A stretch of DNA of 64,000 nt from Epilithonimonas zeae. GTDB lineage: Bacteria > Bacteroidota > Bacteroidia > Flavobacteriales > Weeksellaceae. The translations under genes and the position numbers were made by a program. Shown here piece after piece: positions 18,110 through 28,045 of the stretch. Under the pieces are notes generated by a model, which had not been told where the DNA came from, did no database searches, and was given only the letters and a program-made list of their open reading frames with translations. Within the stretch, counting starts at the first letter, position 1. Each line of letters begins with the position of its first letter. Where the stretch lies: NCBI RefSeq assembly GCF_023278365.1, contig NZ_CP075338.1, forward strand, positions 434,001 through 498,000, read 5' to 3'.

Positions 18110-20593
18110 ATGAGTGTATTAGTAACTAACGAGACGATTAAAGAAGTTTTTCATATTGCCGAATCTGTAGCAAGAGAAAATTACAATAGTAAATATGGAG
18201 CTTCACATCTATTACAAGCGCTTTTGCACAATAATTTTGGATTAAAAGATTTCCTTTTAAATATCGACAAAGATCCGGGCTACATCTACGAGTGGGCAGA
18301 AGTCCGTATAGAAGAACTTCCGAAAACGGCTCATCTTCCTGATGATATTTCTAAGGATGAAAAAGTTAATATCATCCTCGAGGAAGCAGATGATATTAGA
18401 TTGAAATTAGGTTTAGACGAAATTTCACCGCTTTGTTTGCTGGCTGCAATCTCAAAACCGAATGTAGCTTACAATGTTCAGGAACTTAAGTCTTTTCCAC
18501 TCCGCGAACACGAGATTCTCAATTTTTTCCGAGGCGAGGACAAAAAAGTCAGTATTCAGGAAAATCATTTGACTGGAAATTCTACCCCAAATAAAAATTC
18601 GTTTCCGGCTATCAATGCTTATTGTATCGACAAAACACAACAAGCTAATCAAGGAAAATTAGATAATATTATCGGTCGTGATAAAGAACTCAGAATGTTA
18701 ATCGAAATTCTTTGTCGCCGCACAAAACCGAATGTCATAATTGTAGGAGAACCTGGCGTTGGAAAAACAGCTTTGCTGGAAGGCTTTGCAATCGAAATTA
18801 ATAATGGGAATGTTCCGGAAATGTTGAAGGAAGCAACTTTGCTGGAATTGGACACAGGATCATTATTAGCCGGAACTTCTTACAAAGGCGAAATAGAAGA
18901 TCGTCTAAAAAAAGTCATTAATGAATGTAAGAATATCAACAAAGCGATTCTGTTTATTGATGAAATTCATTCTCTGTTGGATAGCAAAGGAAGTGCAGGA
19001 AATGTTGCTAATCTCTTGAAACCTGAATTAGCGAGAGGCGAAATCACCGTAATTGGAGCAACAACTCAAGAGGAATATCGAAAAATCATAGAACCTGAAA
19101 GAGCCTTTGACAGAAGATTCGAAGTTTTGAATGTGGAAGAACCGGATGATGTGACTTGTGTAAAAATGATTGATGTTCTTCTGGATGGTTATAAAAATCA
19201 TCATAAAGTAGAAGTTGACAGAAGTGCTTTGGCTGATTGTGTAAGTCTTGCAAAGCGTTATTCTAAAGGAAAAAAACTTCCCGATTCTGCAATCGATTTG
19301 TTGGACAGAACAATGGCTTCCATCAAAATGCTGGACGAATTATCTGAAACCGAATTACAATCCTGGAAAGAAAACTACGACAAAATCATTGCTGAAAGTG
19401 ATGAGACAGATCCACTTTTAATTGATGAATTAATCTGGAATTACAATCTTCTTCAAAATAAACTGAGCCCGATTCTCTGGGGTTCACTTTCAGAACAACA
19501 TACTTTGGAAACATCGATGGATATTGTTCAGATTAAAAATATCATTAATTCAACATTCGAAGAATTAATACAATTAGCCACAATTAAAAGAGAAAAAGTA
19601 GGAAAGCTGGAATTGGCCGCTGTAATGGCTGCAAAAACTGGAATACCGATTGGAAAAATCCAAGCCAAAGAAAAGGAAAAGCTCCTGAATATGGAGGAAA
19701 TGCTCATCAAAAGAGTAGTAGGACAAGATCACGCTTTGAAAATTCTTGCTGATGCCATTGTAGAAAACCGAAGCGGACTTAATAAACCTGGACAACCAAT
19801 CGGATCGTTTTTCTTATTAGGTCCAACCGGAACAGGAAAAACTGAATTAGCTAAATCTATCGCCGAATTACTTTTCAATGATGAAGCTGCAATGATTCGT
19901 TTTGATATGTCAGAATTTAAAGAAGAACATTCTGCAGCATTATTGTACGGTGCACCTCCGGGTTATGTCGGCTATGAAGAAGGAGGAATGCTGGTCAATA
20001 AAATAAGACAAAATCCTTATTCAGTTGTTCTTTTTGATGAGATAGAAAAAGCGCACACTTCTGTTTTTGATGTTTTTCTTCAGATTATGGACGAAGGAAA
20101 AATTCACGATAAACTAGGAAAAGAAGGAGATTTTAGTAACTCATTAGTTTTATTTACTTCTAATATCGGAAGTGAACAGATTGTAGAATATTTCGAAAAA
20201 AATGAAATTCCGAGTTCTAAGAATCTCATGAAAATAATGATGGATTCCGGAAGATTCAGACCTGAATTTTTGGCCAGAATTACGGAGATTATTCCATTTG
20301 CGCCAATTAATGAAAATATGGCCGAGAAGATTTTCAGTATTCAGTTGAAGTCTTTGAGAAAAGCCTTAACCCGATTGGGAATTGATTTTAATATTAATGA
20401 TGAAGCTATTAAAAATCTTGCTTTGAATGGATTCAGCAGCAAATATGGTGCGCGTCAAATCTCTGGTGTAATCAGAGCGCAATTGGCAAGACCAATTTCT
20501 AAAAAAATTGTAAGAGAAGAAGTCAAAGCAGGAGAAACCATCAATGTAAGTTGGAACCAGGAGAAGGAAGGTCTGGATTGGGTAATTTCATGA
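18110..20593 (+). CDS. tssH: TssH (ClpV-type AAA+ ATPase)
   Basis: Disassembles the contracted T6SS sheath so that TssB/TssC can be reused. 827 residues: an N-terminal Clp_N-like double repeat (1-140), a first AAA+ domain with Walker A GEPGVGKT near residue 214 and Walker B ILFIDEIH, a middle coiled region, and a second AAA+ domain with GPTGTGKT near residue 571 and VVLFDEIE, ending in a ClpB D2-small-type domain. First gene of the + operon tssH-SLT-tssE-tssF-tssG-tssN-tssK; its location in that operon separates it from housekeeping ClpB. Confidence 0.93.
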   Translation: MSVLVTNETIKEVFHIAESVARENYNSKYGASHLLQALLHNNFGLKDFLLNIDKDPGYIYEWAEVRIEELPKTAHLPDDISKDEKVNIILEEADDIRLKLGLDEISPLCLLAAISKPNVAYNVQELKSFPLREHEILNFFRGEDKKVSIQENHLTGNSTPNKNSFPAINAYCIDKTQQANQGKLDNIIGRDKELRMLIEILCRRTKPNVIIVGEPGVGKTALLEGFAIEINNGNVPEMLKEATLLELDTGSLLAGTSYKGEIEDRLKKVINECKNINKAILFIDEIHSLLDSKGSAGNVANLLKPELARGEITVIGATTQEEYRKIIEPERAFDRRFEVLNVEEPDDVTCVKMIDVLLDGYKNHHKVEVDRSALADCVSLAKRYSKGKKLPDSAIDLLDRTMASIKMLDELSETELQSWKENYDKIIAESDETDPLLIDELIWNYNLLQNKLSPILWGSLSEQHTLETSMDIVQIKNIINSTFEELIQLATIKREKVGKLELAAVMAAKTGIPIGKIQAKEKEKLLNMEEMLIKRVVGQDHALKILADAIVENRSGLNKPGQPIGSFFLLGPTGTGKTELAKSIAELLFNDEAAMIRFDMSEFKEEHSAALLYGAPPGYVGYEEGGMLVNKIRQNPYSVVLFDEIEKAHTSVFDVFLQIMDEGKIHDKLGKEGDFSNSLVLFTSNIGSEQIVEYFEKNEIPSSKNLMKIMMDSGRFRPEFLARITEIIPFAPINENMAEKIFSIQLKSLRKALTRLGIDFNINDEAIKNLALNGFSSKYGARQISGVIRAQLARPISKKIVREEVKAGETINVSWNQEKEGLDWVIS

Positions 20594-20616
20594 AATAATC
20601 ATTCAAAATATTAAGA

Positions 20617-21453
20617 ATGAAATATTTAGTTTTATTTTTTGTCATCATAAATTCAACATATTCCGCACAGGGTTTAACGGCCTCTGATACATCGGAACAG
20701 AGTGTAAGAAGGTATCAGAATGTGATCAAAAACAACAAGCAATTGGTAGATTACATAGAATATACTTTTGTTAAAAAAGGTATTCCGAGACATCTGAAAA
20801 ACCTTGCTGTTATAGAATCCGGATTGGATCATACGCAAGTTTCCCACGCTGGGGCAAAAGGATTGTGGCAGTTTATGTCCGCTCACGCCAATGATTATGG
20901 TTTGACGGATGACAACAGAACCGATATGTACAAAAGCACCAAAACTGCTGCGATTTCTTTACAAAATCTTTACAGAAAATATGGAAATTGGGTAACAGTT
21001 GTGGCGGCTTACAATTGTGGCGAAGGTAATATCCAAAAGGCTATAAATAAAGCTGGTTCCAGAGCTTATACGGATTTTGCGGTTTATCTTCCGTTGGAAA
21101 CTCAAAATCACGTCAAAAAATATCTCAACGCAGGTTATGCAACAGGAGAATTGGAACAGATTCTAAACGATTACAGAAACTTCGCCACAAGCAAAAAAGC
21201 ATTAGCACCTTTTAATTCTAAGTACTCGAATTCTCAAGCCAATTTAGCTGAAACTAAATTAAATGGCGCTTTTGATATTGATGAAATTGCTGAATGGCTG
21301 GATATCAACAAAGAAGAAATTTTAGCTTGGAATCCCAAATTAGAAAAAGAATTGAATGAAAAAGGAGAAAGCAATTTTTATTTACCAAAAGATCTGATGG
21401 TTAATTTCTTGATGAATAAAAATGAAATTCTGAAGAATTCTTTGAACAATTAA
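20617..21453 (+). CDS. Lytic transglycosylase (SLT domain) within the T6SS operon
   Basis: 278 residues with a signal peptide. The SLT domain has catalytic Glu in NLAVIESGLDHTQVSHAGAKG (residue about 67, shown in part), then GLWQFM and VVAAYNCGEGNI, the MltD-type motif set. The C-terminal ~80 residues resemble a LysM-type binding repeat (FDIDEIAEWLDINKEEILAWNP). The position between tssH and tssE with 20-base gaps suggests local murein opening for assembly of the trans-envelope apparatus. It could instead be a housekeeping enzyme recruited into the operon. Confidence 0.9.
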   Translation: MKYLVLFFVIINSTYSAQGLTASDTSEQSVRRYQNVIKNNKQLVDYIEYTFVKKGIPRHLKNLAVIESGLDHTQVSHAGAKGLWQFMSAHANDYGLTDDNRTDMYKSTKTAAISLQNLYRKYGNWVTVVAAYNCGEGNIQKAINKAGSRAYTDFAVYLPLETQNHVKKYLNAGYATGELEQILNDYRNFATSKKALAPFNSKYSNSQANLAETKLNGAFDIDEIAEWLDINKEEILAWNPKLEKELNEKGESNFYLPKDLMVNFLMNKNEILKNSLNN

Positions 21454-21470
21454 TTTTAAAAACTAAACCA

Positions 21471-21911
21471 ATGGAAAGCCAGAATTACAAAATTCCCTTT
21501 AATCCATCGAGTATGATGATCAGCAATGGTCAAATCGAAACTTGTGATATCGCAGAAAGTATCGCTCAAAATATTATGCTCTTAATCATCACTAAAAAAG
21601 GGGAGAACAGATACGATGAAAACTACGGAAACGACGTTTGGAATGTGGAATTCGATAATGGCGTAACGCCTGCAATGTGGGAAAATCTCTTTGTAACCAG
21701 TTTGCAAAGACAAATTGCAGAATATGAACCAAGAATCGTAAATGCGGTTGTTCAGGCGCACATCAATTATGTTGAACACAGTTATGAAACACGAGGTTTC
21801 AGCGAAGTGAAGAAGAAGGTAAAGGTAGGTATTAATGCGAAAATGGAAGCTACAGGCGAGCGTTTCAATTTTTCTACCGAATTGTTTCTAAGTCCAATGT
21901 CCATCGATTAA
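21471..21911 (+). CDS. tssE: TssE-like baseplate protein (gp25 family)
   Basis: 146 residues of the phage gp25/TssE family. Typical features are the N-terminal NIMLLIITKKGENRYDENYG with conserved Glu/Arg and the YEPRIVNAVVQAHI helix. It joins sheath to baseplate in the cytoplasm. Upstream of tssF with an 11-base gap, as in other T6SSiii operons. Confidence 0.88.
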   Translation: MESQNYKIPFNPSSMMISNGQIETCDIAESIAQNIMLLIITKKGENRYDENYGNDVWNVEFDNGVTPAMWENLFVTSLQRQIAEYEPRIVNAVVQAHINYVEHSYETRGFSEVKKKVKVGINAKMEATGERFNFSTELFLSPMSID

Positions 21912-21922
21912 AATATAGAAGT

Positions 21923-23800
21923 ATGAGTTTTGACCAACAACAGACTTTTTCTAAAGAAGTCATAAAAGCGAGAATGCTTCAGAATGCTACTAAACTTTGG
22001 GGTTTAAAAAGCATACAATCTTTGGATCCGTTTGTGAAACTGCTTATTGACGCATTCAGTACAGAGGTTTTTAAAGCCAATAACGAAATCCAAAGTATTA
22101 ATGGAAGGATTTTGGAACGTTTGGCAAAGTTGCTGACACCAACCAACTACACGCATCCAACGCCATCTCACGCCATCGCTTTCTGTATGCCCGAAGAAGA
22201 CACGGAAATCCTGATGGAACATTCCGAATTCTTTTTCAAAAAACATCTGAATTCTTTCCGTAAAACCCAGTCTGATAAACAAGTAGAAATTTCTTTTACG
22301 CCTGTTGATAATATAGATTTGGTAAAGGCTCAAAATATCCTTATGGTTGCCGGAAATACGATTTATCATATCGATGAACAGCTCAATAAAATTCCAATTA
22401 AGAGAATTTCGCAGGATGTTTCGGATTATCGAAATATAATGATTGGAATAGATCTTAGTCGTTATGAATCCGAAGTTTTTCCTGAAAAATTTAATCTTTA
22501 TTGTTCTAATCCAACTTATGAAAAGGTAGATTTCATTTACAGACTTTTGCCGCATATCAAGGTTTTTCATAATAATATTCCTTTGCAGGTTTCTTCGGGA
22601 ATTAATTATAATAAAACAATTGAAGAAGAAGGATACGAAGGGATTTTCGAGGAACAATCGATTCGACATAAGATTAAAGAAGATGTCAAAAATCTTTATA
22701 ATCACAAATTTATTGAGATCAGCGGTCTTTATCAATCACTTTTGAAAAGAATAACGCCAGGCTTGCCAGAGAATATCGAAGATGGGAGTTCGGTTCTAGA
22801 TCCATTCAGAAATAAAAAAATTCTTTGGTTGAAAATGGAATTTCCACCGCAATTCACTTCGGAGATTCTTGAGAATTTTTCATTCATTATGAATGCTTTT
22901 CCAGTCTATAATCGTGGTTGGAAAAAGACGGAATATAATCTGGATATTATGGGAAATAATATCCCAATGGAAACCAGCGAGGAAGAATTTTTCCTGTATG
23001 TGGAAGAAGTTGTGGATGGTCTCGGGAAAAGATATTCAGAGATTCCATTCACTCCGAATGACGAAATTGAAAAAGGTCTTTTCACTGTTAGAAAAGGCGG
23101 AATGGAACGTTTTACCAGCCGAAATGCAACAGATCTGATGTCTCATGTGATGGAGTTGCTGAGAGATGAGGTTGCGGCTTTTGCCATTGTCAACAGAGAT
23201 AAGGTGAAAGATGTTTTAAGTGAAATTTCTGATAAGATGAAAGGACTGATGAAAAAAGTTGATCAGGCCAATAAAGAACTGAAGGAAGATGTGAATTACG
23301 TCATCATCGAACCTTTGGAAAATTCTTCTCATACTTATGCTTCGTTTTGGGTTTCTCACGCTTCGTTAGCTAACAGTATTCGTCCCGGAACAGATCTTAA
23401 TTCTCAGAAAAAATTTCAGGTTATTACGTTAATTACCGAAACAACGGGCGGAGCAGAAGAAAAAAAGCAGTCAGATACGATTCTGGCTTACAAATATGCA
23501 CTGACAACTCGAGATAAAATCATTTCCGCAGAAGATGTGAAAAATTACTGCAAAATGATGCTAAACAACGAACTGAAAAATGTTACAGTTAAGCGCGGAA
23601 CAATGATCAGTGATAAACCAAGAGAAGGTTTGATCAGAACTGTAGATGTGGAAATCACGCCTTTGAATTACTCTTTTTACGGAAGGAAATATTGGGATAA
23701 TCTGGCGAATGTTCTTAAAAATAATATCAAAGCAAAAGCAATAGATGGCGTAGAATATCGAGTGATGATCGTGGAAGAAGCAATGCATTTGGAAATTTAA
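21923..23800 (+). CDS. tssF: TssF baseplate protein
   Basis: 625 residues with the TssF/VasA N terminus: ATKLWGLKSIQSLDPFVKLL, INGRILERLAKLLTP, then HPTPSHAIAFC. It forms the baseplate wedge with TssG and TssE around VgrG. The length is typical and the neighbours tssE (11-base gap) and tssG (9-base gap) confirm the assignment. Confidence 0.92.
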   Translation: MSFDQQQTFSKEVIKARMLQNATKLWGLKSIQSLDPFVKLLIDAFSTEVFKANNEIQSINGRILERLAKLLTPTNYTHPTPSHAIAFCMPEEDTEILMEHSEFFFKKHLNSFRKTQSDKQVEISFTPVDNIDLVKAQNILMVAGNTIYHIDEQLNKIPIKRISQDVSDYRNIMIGIDLSRYESEVFPEKFNLYCSNPTYEKVDFIYRLLPHIKVFHNNIPLQVSSGINYNKTIEEEGYEGIFEEQSIRHKIKEDVKNLYNHKFIEISGLYQSLLKRITPGLPENIEDGSSVLDPFRNKKILWLKMEFPPQFTSEILENFSFIMNAFPVYNRGWKKTEYNLDIMGNNIPMETSEEEFFLYVEEVVDGLGKRYSEIPFTPNDEIEKGLFTVRKGGMERFTSRNATDLMSHVMELLRDEVAAFAIVNRDKVKDVLSEISDKMKGLMKKVDQANKELKEDVNYVIIEPLENSSHTYASFWVSHASLANSIRPGTDLNSQKKFQVITLITETTGGAEEKKQSDTILAYKYALTTRDKIISAEDVKNYCKMMLNNELKNVTVKRGTMISDKPREGLIRTVDVEITPLNYSFYGRKYWDNLANVLKNNIKAKAIDGVEYRVMIVEEAMHLEI

Positions 23801-23809
23801 AACTAACTA

Positions 23810-24757
23810 ATGATGAACGAAACTCAACATATTTCTGAACTGAAGTACAATAAGCTTGGCACAGATTTTAAAATAGAATCAGTCGCTGCCAACTTGCTAA
23901 AGTATTACAACAACAGTTCAAGTATTTTTATCAGAAGAATCGGGATCAATGACCGTCCTTACCTCAAGGATATCAAGAATATCTATTCCACCTATTATGG
24001 TCTGGATAATGAGACAATCATTATGGAAACTTACCGTGAGAGTATCTACGATTATCTTCCGGAAGGTTTGTTTCATCCTCCATCTTTGGGAGGTGCTTCT
24101 AACAGAGGTGTTGAAAGTGTTGTGAAGGAGATAAGAAGGCAGAAAGAAGTAGAGGACAATGCAAGAAATTTTTTTCAGCCTTTTGAGCAGGAATTTTTCT
24201 ATACAGAAGTTTCTGCGCTTCTGAAGGAAACCGAATTTGATATTGCGGATAAATCGGATACGTTGATTCAGACATTTACAGAGCTGTGGCCGCTTTTGAA
24301 GAAAGTAGACTTGGAAACTGCTAAAGTTTTCTTTTACATCCTTCCTTTTTTACACGAGGTTAGAGGAAATAAACGCTGGATCGAAAGATTTCTAACCGCT
24401 TTTTTGAATGTGAAAGTGGCGATTGATTTTGTTCCAAATGTTATCAATAATAACGAAGATGAATTAGGAATTTCATCTCTAGGAAATGCGAAATTAGGAA
24501 TTACGTTGATTCCGAACGGAAAACATATGGATGGGGAAAGAAACTGGCAGATCACTGTTGGCTCCATTCCGTATGATCAGATTCATAAGTATGTCCCTGG
24601 AACCCCTTTTCGAGAGTTATTGCAAAATATCTATGACTATTTTGTTCCGATTAATGTAAAAATTGAAGAAAAATTTATCACTGAAAAAAGAGACGATTCA
24701 TTTATTATAAATGCAATGGAAAACACCAATCGATTGGGATTTTCAACGTATATTTAA
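23810..24757 (+). CDS. tssG: TssG baseplate protein
   Basis: 315 residues. Similarity to TssG is weak by eye; the assignment rests on position directly after tssF, on length (about 300), on IFIRRIGINDRPYLKDIKNI in the N-terminal third, and on the C-terminal LGNAKLGITLIP and YVPGTPFRELLQNIYDYF, which resemble the conserved TssG tail. Cytoplasmic baseplate wedge component partnering TssF. Confidence 0.85.
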   Translation: MMNETQHISELKYNKLGTDFKIESVAANLLKYYNNSSSIFIRRIGINDRPYLKDIKNIYSTYYGLDNETIIMETYRESIYDYLPEGLFHPPSLGGASNRGVESVVKEIRRQKEVEDNARNFFQPFEQEFFYTEVSALLKETEFDIADKSDTLIQTFTELWPLLKKVDLETAKVFFYILPFLHEVRGNKRWIERFLTAFLNVKVAIDFVPNVINNNEDELGISSLGNAKLGITLIPNGKHMDGERNWQITVGSIPYDQIHKYVPGTPFRELLQNIYDYFVPINVKIEEKFITEKRDDSFIINAMENTNRLGFSTYI

Positions 24758-24790
24758 TAAATTTAAAATTATAAAAAACAAAATACAAAT

Positions 24791-25708
24791 ATGGAAGTAG
24801 GATCTGTTAAAGAGATTTTTTTAAGGTATCTTCTGATGCCAATTATTGCAGGGATTATGGTTTTTATTCTTGCAATGATTCGCAAAAGTCAACCTGCCAT
24901 CAAGATCAAACACATTATTTTTTATGTTTTGATTGCGGGATTATTTCTCTCTTTACCTGGTTTTTTGGGGTTTTCTGGGAATCTATTTAATCCCTATTGG
25001 TATCTTTTTTCGCAAGTGATTTATCTGGGATTAGGAATTTTTCACGTCAACTTATTGCATCATTATTTTAGAAAACATATCGATAAACTTTGGAAAAGTA
25101 TTCTTTTTGAAAGTATTTTAAGTATTACCTGTATTCTGTTTGGTGGTTATCTTTTTACATTGATTTTCAAATGGATGAGTAAAGATCTTGGTAATGAATA
25201 TATGGCTGCCACAAGCCTTTTGATTTTCATTGTTCCGCTGGTTTTCTATTACTGTTATGTTCAGTTTGTCAGTATTCCTTTTGATATTTACAAAACCTGG
25301 AGATTCGATCCGGATCAGAAACCTCATAACTTTCAAGGTGTGGATTTTGATAAATTAATGGTTCTTAATGTTGAGTTAAGCAAAAACTCAGAAGATCAGC
25401 AAAGATTCATTGTGAAAGCTAAAACTCTTCCTACGGGAATCACTTTTGGAGATTGGTTTTATCGTGTGGTTGATGATTATAATTACAAAAATCCAACAAC
25501 GACTATCAAATTGATGGATGGAAATGATGAGCCTTTCTACTGGATTTTTTACATCAAAAAATCATTTTTCAGCTTCAGAAAGTATATAGATTTTGAACAA
25601 GATATTTTAACTAATAAGATTACCGAAAACCAAACGATTATCTGCAAAAGAGTCATCAGACATCAGGAAGAAGGTAATATCGCAAACCAAATAACGACAA
25701 CATTATGA
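24791..25708 (+). CDS. tssN: TssN, T6SSiii-specific membrane protein
   Basis: 305 residues with about five membrane helices in the first 170 residues, then a cytoplasmic domain of about 130 residues containing WRFDPDQKPHNFQG. T6SSiii lacks TssJ, TssL and TssM; TssN is one of the phylum-specific replacements and links the inner-membrane complex to the baseplate. Its stop overlaps the tssK start (ATGA), so the two are translationally coupled. Confidence 0.88.
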   Translation: MEVGSVKEIFLRYLLMPIIAGIMVFILAMIRKSQPAIKIKHIIFYVLIAGLFLSLPGFLGFSGNLFNPYWYLFSQVIYLGLGIFHVNLLHHYFRKHIDKLWKSILFESILSITCILFGGYLFTLIFKWMSKDLGNEYMAATSLLIFIVPLVFYYCYVQFVSIPFDIYKTWRFDPDQKPHNFQGVDFDKLMVLNVELSKNSEDQQRFIVKAKTLPTGITFGDWFYRVVDDYNYKNPTTTIKLMDGNDEPFYWIFYIKKSFFSFRKYIDFEQDILTNKITENQTIICKRVIRHQEEGNIANQITTTL

Positions 25709-26850
25709 TACAGCCAATTAAACATTATGCCGTAAACTGGGTAGACGGAATGAAGATTTCTAAAGATCATCTTGTACAGCAGGAGGATTTTATCATCGAT
25801 TCTATCAGGGATTCTAATTCACTCCAGGTCAATTCCTACAATTTTGGATTGCTTCCGATCTCTGAGAAATTTGGAGACAAAACCATCTACGAACTTCAAA
25901 GCACAGCAACCAATGATGCACAGCTGATTATCAAAAAATGTACGGCTGTAACGCTTGCCGGTTACAGGATTGAGTTGTTCGATTACAAAGTTAATATCCG
26001 TAATCTGGCAAAAAATATGTCTCAGGAACAGGATGATGTGGACGGCGAATATTATATTCTGGCTTCGGTTAATCCTTTTGACCACGTCTCTTTTGGAGAT
26101 ATTGATGCAGAGGAAATTCCGCCAAGACATCCTTTCACAAAACCTAATTACAGGATAGAACTGGTAGATGTCTCGATTCTTAACAGCAGTTATTCCGGAG
26201 GTAATTATCTCGTGCTTGGAAAGGTTGCTATGAAATCCGGAATGGCTCAGATTGATGCGCATTTTATTCCGCCTTGCAGCTCGATAGAAAGCCATCCGAA
26301 GTTGATAGAATATTACAACAGTTATTCTAATTCTTTGAGTAATCTTCGCCAATATGCTTTCAAAATTATCCAGAAAACAGCACATAAAAATCAGAATGTA
26401 ACGCTGGCGGAGAATGTAAAAATGCTTTGCAAAACGATTATTGCAAATATTGGAGAGAATTATTTCCAATTCAAAAATATTGTGACAGAGCAACCTCCGA
26501 TTTTCTTGATCAATATTTTCTCAAAATTGGCGCTTCAGCTTTATAATGATACGCAGATGATTGTACAGTCTGAGTTGGAGGAAATGCTGAATTACAGCTT
26601 GGAATGGAGCGAAATTACACCACATTCTTTATTGAATCAACTGACAGTTTCAGCGGAAATCAACTACGATCATCATAATACCGGCGAATATTTTTACAAT
26701 ATCAATCAGATGTTGAAAAGTCTGGAGTCGATTTTTGGAAAACTAAGCGAGCTGGATTACATTGGTCAGAGAAAAGAAAATATCATTGTAAACGAACAGG
26801 AAGTGAAAACTAATGACGACCCGAAAAAAGGTTGGAGCGTAATCAACTAA
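25705..26850 (+). CDS. tssK: TssK baseplate-membrane connector
   Basis: 381 residues with the TssK N-terminal signature YAVNWVDGMKISKDHLVQQE followed by the shell-domain pattern. TssK trimers attach the baseplate to the membrane complex; coupling to tssN by a 4-base overlap fits. Last gene of the operon, followed by a terminator at 26889. Confidence 0.9.
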   Translation: MIQPIKHYAVNWVDGMKISKDHLVQQEDFIIDSIRDSNSLQVNSYNFGLLPISEKFGDKTIYELQSTATNDAQLIIKKCTAVTLAGYRIELFDYKVNIRNLAKNMSQEQDDVDGEYYILASVNPFDHVSFGDIDAEEIPPRHPFTKPNYRIELVDVSILNSSYSGGNYLVLGKVAMKSGMAQIDAHFIPPCSSIESHPKLIEYYNSYSNSLSNLRQYAFKIIQKTAHKNQNVTLAENVKMLCKTIIANIGENYFQFKNIVTEQPPIFLINIFSKLALQLYNDTQMIVQSELEEMLNYSLEWSEITPHSLLNQLTVSAEINYDHHNTGEYFYNINQMLKSLESIFGKLSELDYIGQRKENIIVNEQEVKTNDDPKKGWSVIN

Positions 26851-26888
26851 TTGATTTTACTTCGATAATTTAATTTGAAAGTTTACCT

Positions 26889-26916
26889 ATCCCAAGGACA
26901 AATCTTTGGGATTTTT
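26889..26916 (+). terminator. Terminator of the tssH-tssK operon
   Basis: Stem ATCCCAA/TTGGGAT with a short loop, then TTTTTAAT, 39 bases after the tssK stop. Confidence 0.8.
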
Positions 26917-26940
26917 AATAAAAGATAGAAATCCTGAATC

Positions 26941-26953
26941 GTAGAATTACTAC
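26941..26953. promoter_or_regulatory. T6SS operator candidate, site B
   Basis: GTAGAATTACTAC, identical to sites A and C, 84 bases before the start of the second LysM-like gene. The extended match with site A includes an AATC just before and an A-rich stretch after the core. Confidence 0.7.
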
Positions 26954-27036
26954 ACTTTTCAAAATAATGAGAAGGAACGGTCATCAATCAAAATATGTTT
27001 TCTAATTTTAATAGCCGCAAGAGATTGTGTTAAGGA

Positions 27037-28005
27037 ATGGTTTCAGAAGATAGTTATATCAAATTAAAAATCAATGGATTATTAGATTTGGGTGCTTTGT
27101 CAAAAGAATACCAGATTTCCAAAAAAGAGATTATCAATTTTCATAATCAATATTGCGGGATAGGAGAGATTTTACCTTTACACCTGCCGAAATATGTTCC
27201 TTTTCTTTATTTTCCAAGAAAGAATTTTGAGGACAGAAATTTGGAGTTTGTTAAGACCAATGATTTGCAATATCCAGTTGATATAAGTCAAAAAAAATAT
27301 GGTGTTGCCATCAAATATCTTCATAATAATACTAAGATTCATTTCGAGGTTGATGTTAAAAAAGATGGTCTTTTGGTTGAAATGAATAAAGGAAAAAATT
27401 ATATCAATAATGCCGAAGTTGACAACATCATAGAAAAGTTATTTGAAAAGGCAGAGCAAGCTATTTATCCTTTAAAAATAACAGTTGACAAGACAGGAAG
27501 CTTTTCCAAAATTGAAAATGAAGCGGAAATACAAGAAAGATGGGAAAAAGATTATTTCCCAAAACTGAAGGAATATTATGTGGGAGAAACAGCAGAGGAA
27601 ATTCTGAAGAAGATGGATTTAACCTTTAGGAATTTGAAGTCGAAACAGACTTATTTTTCTCAAAGTATTTTTTTTAAACTTTTTTTTCTTCCAGTTTATC
27701 AATCGTATTTCAATTATAGTAAAGATGGAAGTTTTTATTTTTATTTTGCTAATATACAGAGTAATATAGCGTTTAATGTAAAATATACTTTAGATAAAAA
27801 ATATACTCGAGGAAATAAGATCGCTTTACGGATTGTAGGCAATGAAGGAGACCATGAATGGGTTAAAAAAGAACAAAAAGGAAGTGTCAATTGGTTGTAT
27901 AAATTCCATAAAGATACACACGATTTATTCTCTATAACAGGTTCTGTTTCCACTTTTGACAAAGGAAAAGAACTAAAGACTGAAGTACAGATATTTGAAA
28001 TTTAA
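27037..28005 (+). CDS. LysM-like T6SS accessory protein, second copy
   Basis: 322 residues, paralogue of the 16674-17708 protein by layout. An N-terminal LysM-like stretch (LGALSKEYQISKKEIINFHN, where the other has a DELKDFHNSHCD helix) is followed by IYPLKITVDKTGSFSKIENE and a C-terminal beta-rich region. The LysM motif has decayed: the canonical SGDTL is gone. It heads a cassette of PAAR-like protein, large effector and lipoprotein. Role unknown; effector adaptor is the best guess from context. Confidence 0.6.
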   Translation: MVSEDSYIKLKINGLLDLGALSKEYQISKKEIINFHNQYCGIGEILPLHLPKYVPFLYFPRKNFEDRNLEFVKTNDLQYPVDISQKKYGVAIKYLHNNTKIHFEVDVKKDGLLVEMNKGKNYINNAEVDNIIEKLFEKAEQAIYPLKITVDKTGSFSKIENEAEIQERWEKDYFPKLKEYYVGETAEEILKKMDLTFRNLKSKQTYFSQSIFFKLFFLPVYQSYFNYSKDGSFYFYFANIQSNIAFNVKYTLDKKYTRGNKIALRIVGNEGDHEWVKKEQKGSVNWLYKFHKDTHDLFSITGSVSTFDKGKELKTEVQIFEI

Positions 28006-28045
28006 TATTCTGAATTAATCAGAATAAGTACCAAAAAACAATATT

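Noticed and set aside
18110-20593. Housekeeping ClpB
   Set aside because: The two AAA+ domains resemble ClpB, but the location at the head of a tssE-F-G-N-K operon and the diverged N-terminal domain support TssH.
22004-22735. 243-codon open frame on the minus strand inside tssF
   Set aside because: It lies wholly within the clear tssF gene; the translation is Ile/Phe/Asn-rich without motifs and is an antisense shadow.
25819-26493. 224-codon open frame on the minus strand inside tssK
   Set aside because: Antisense to tssK, no domain, no promoter or ribosome binding context.
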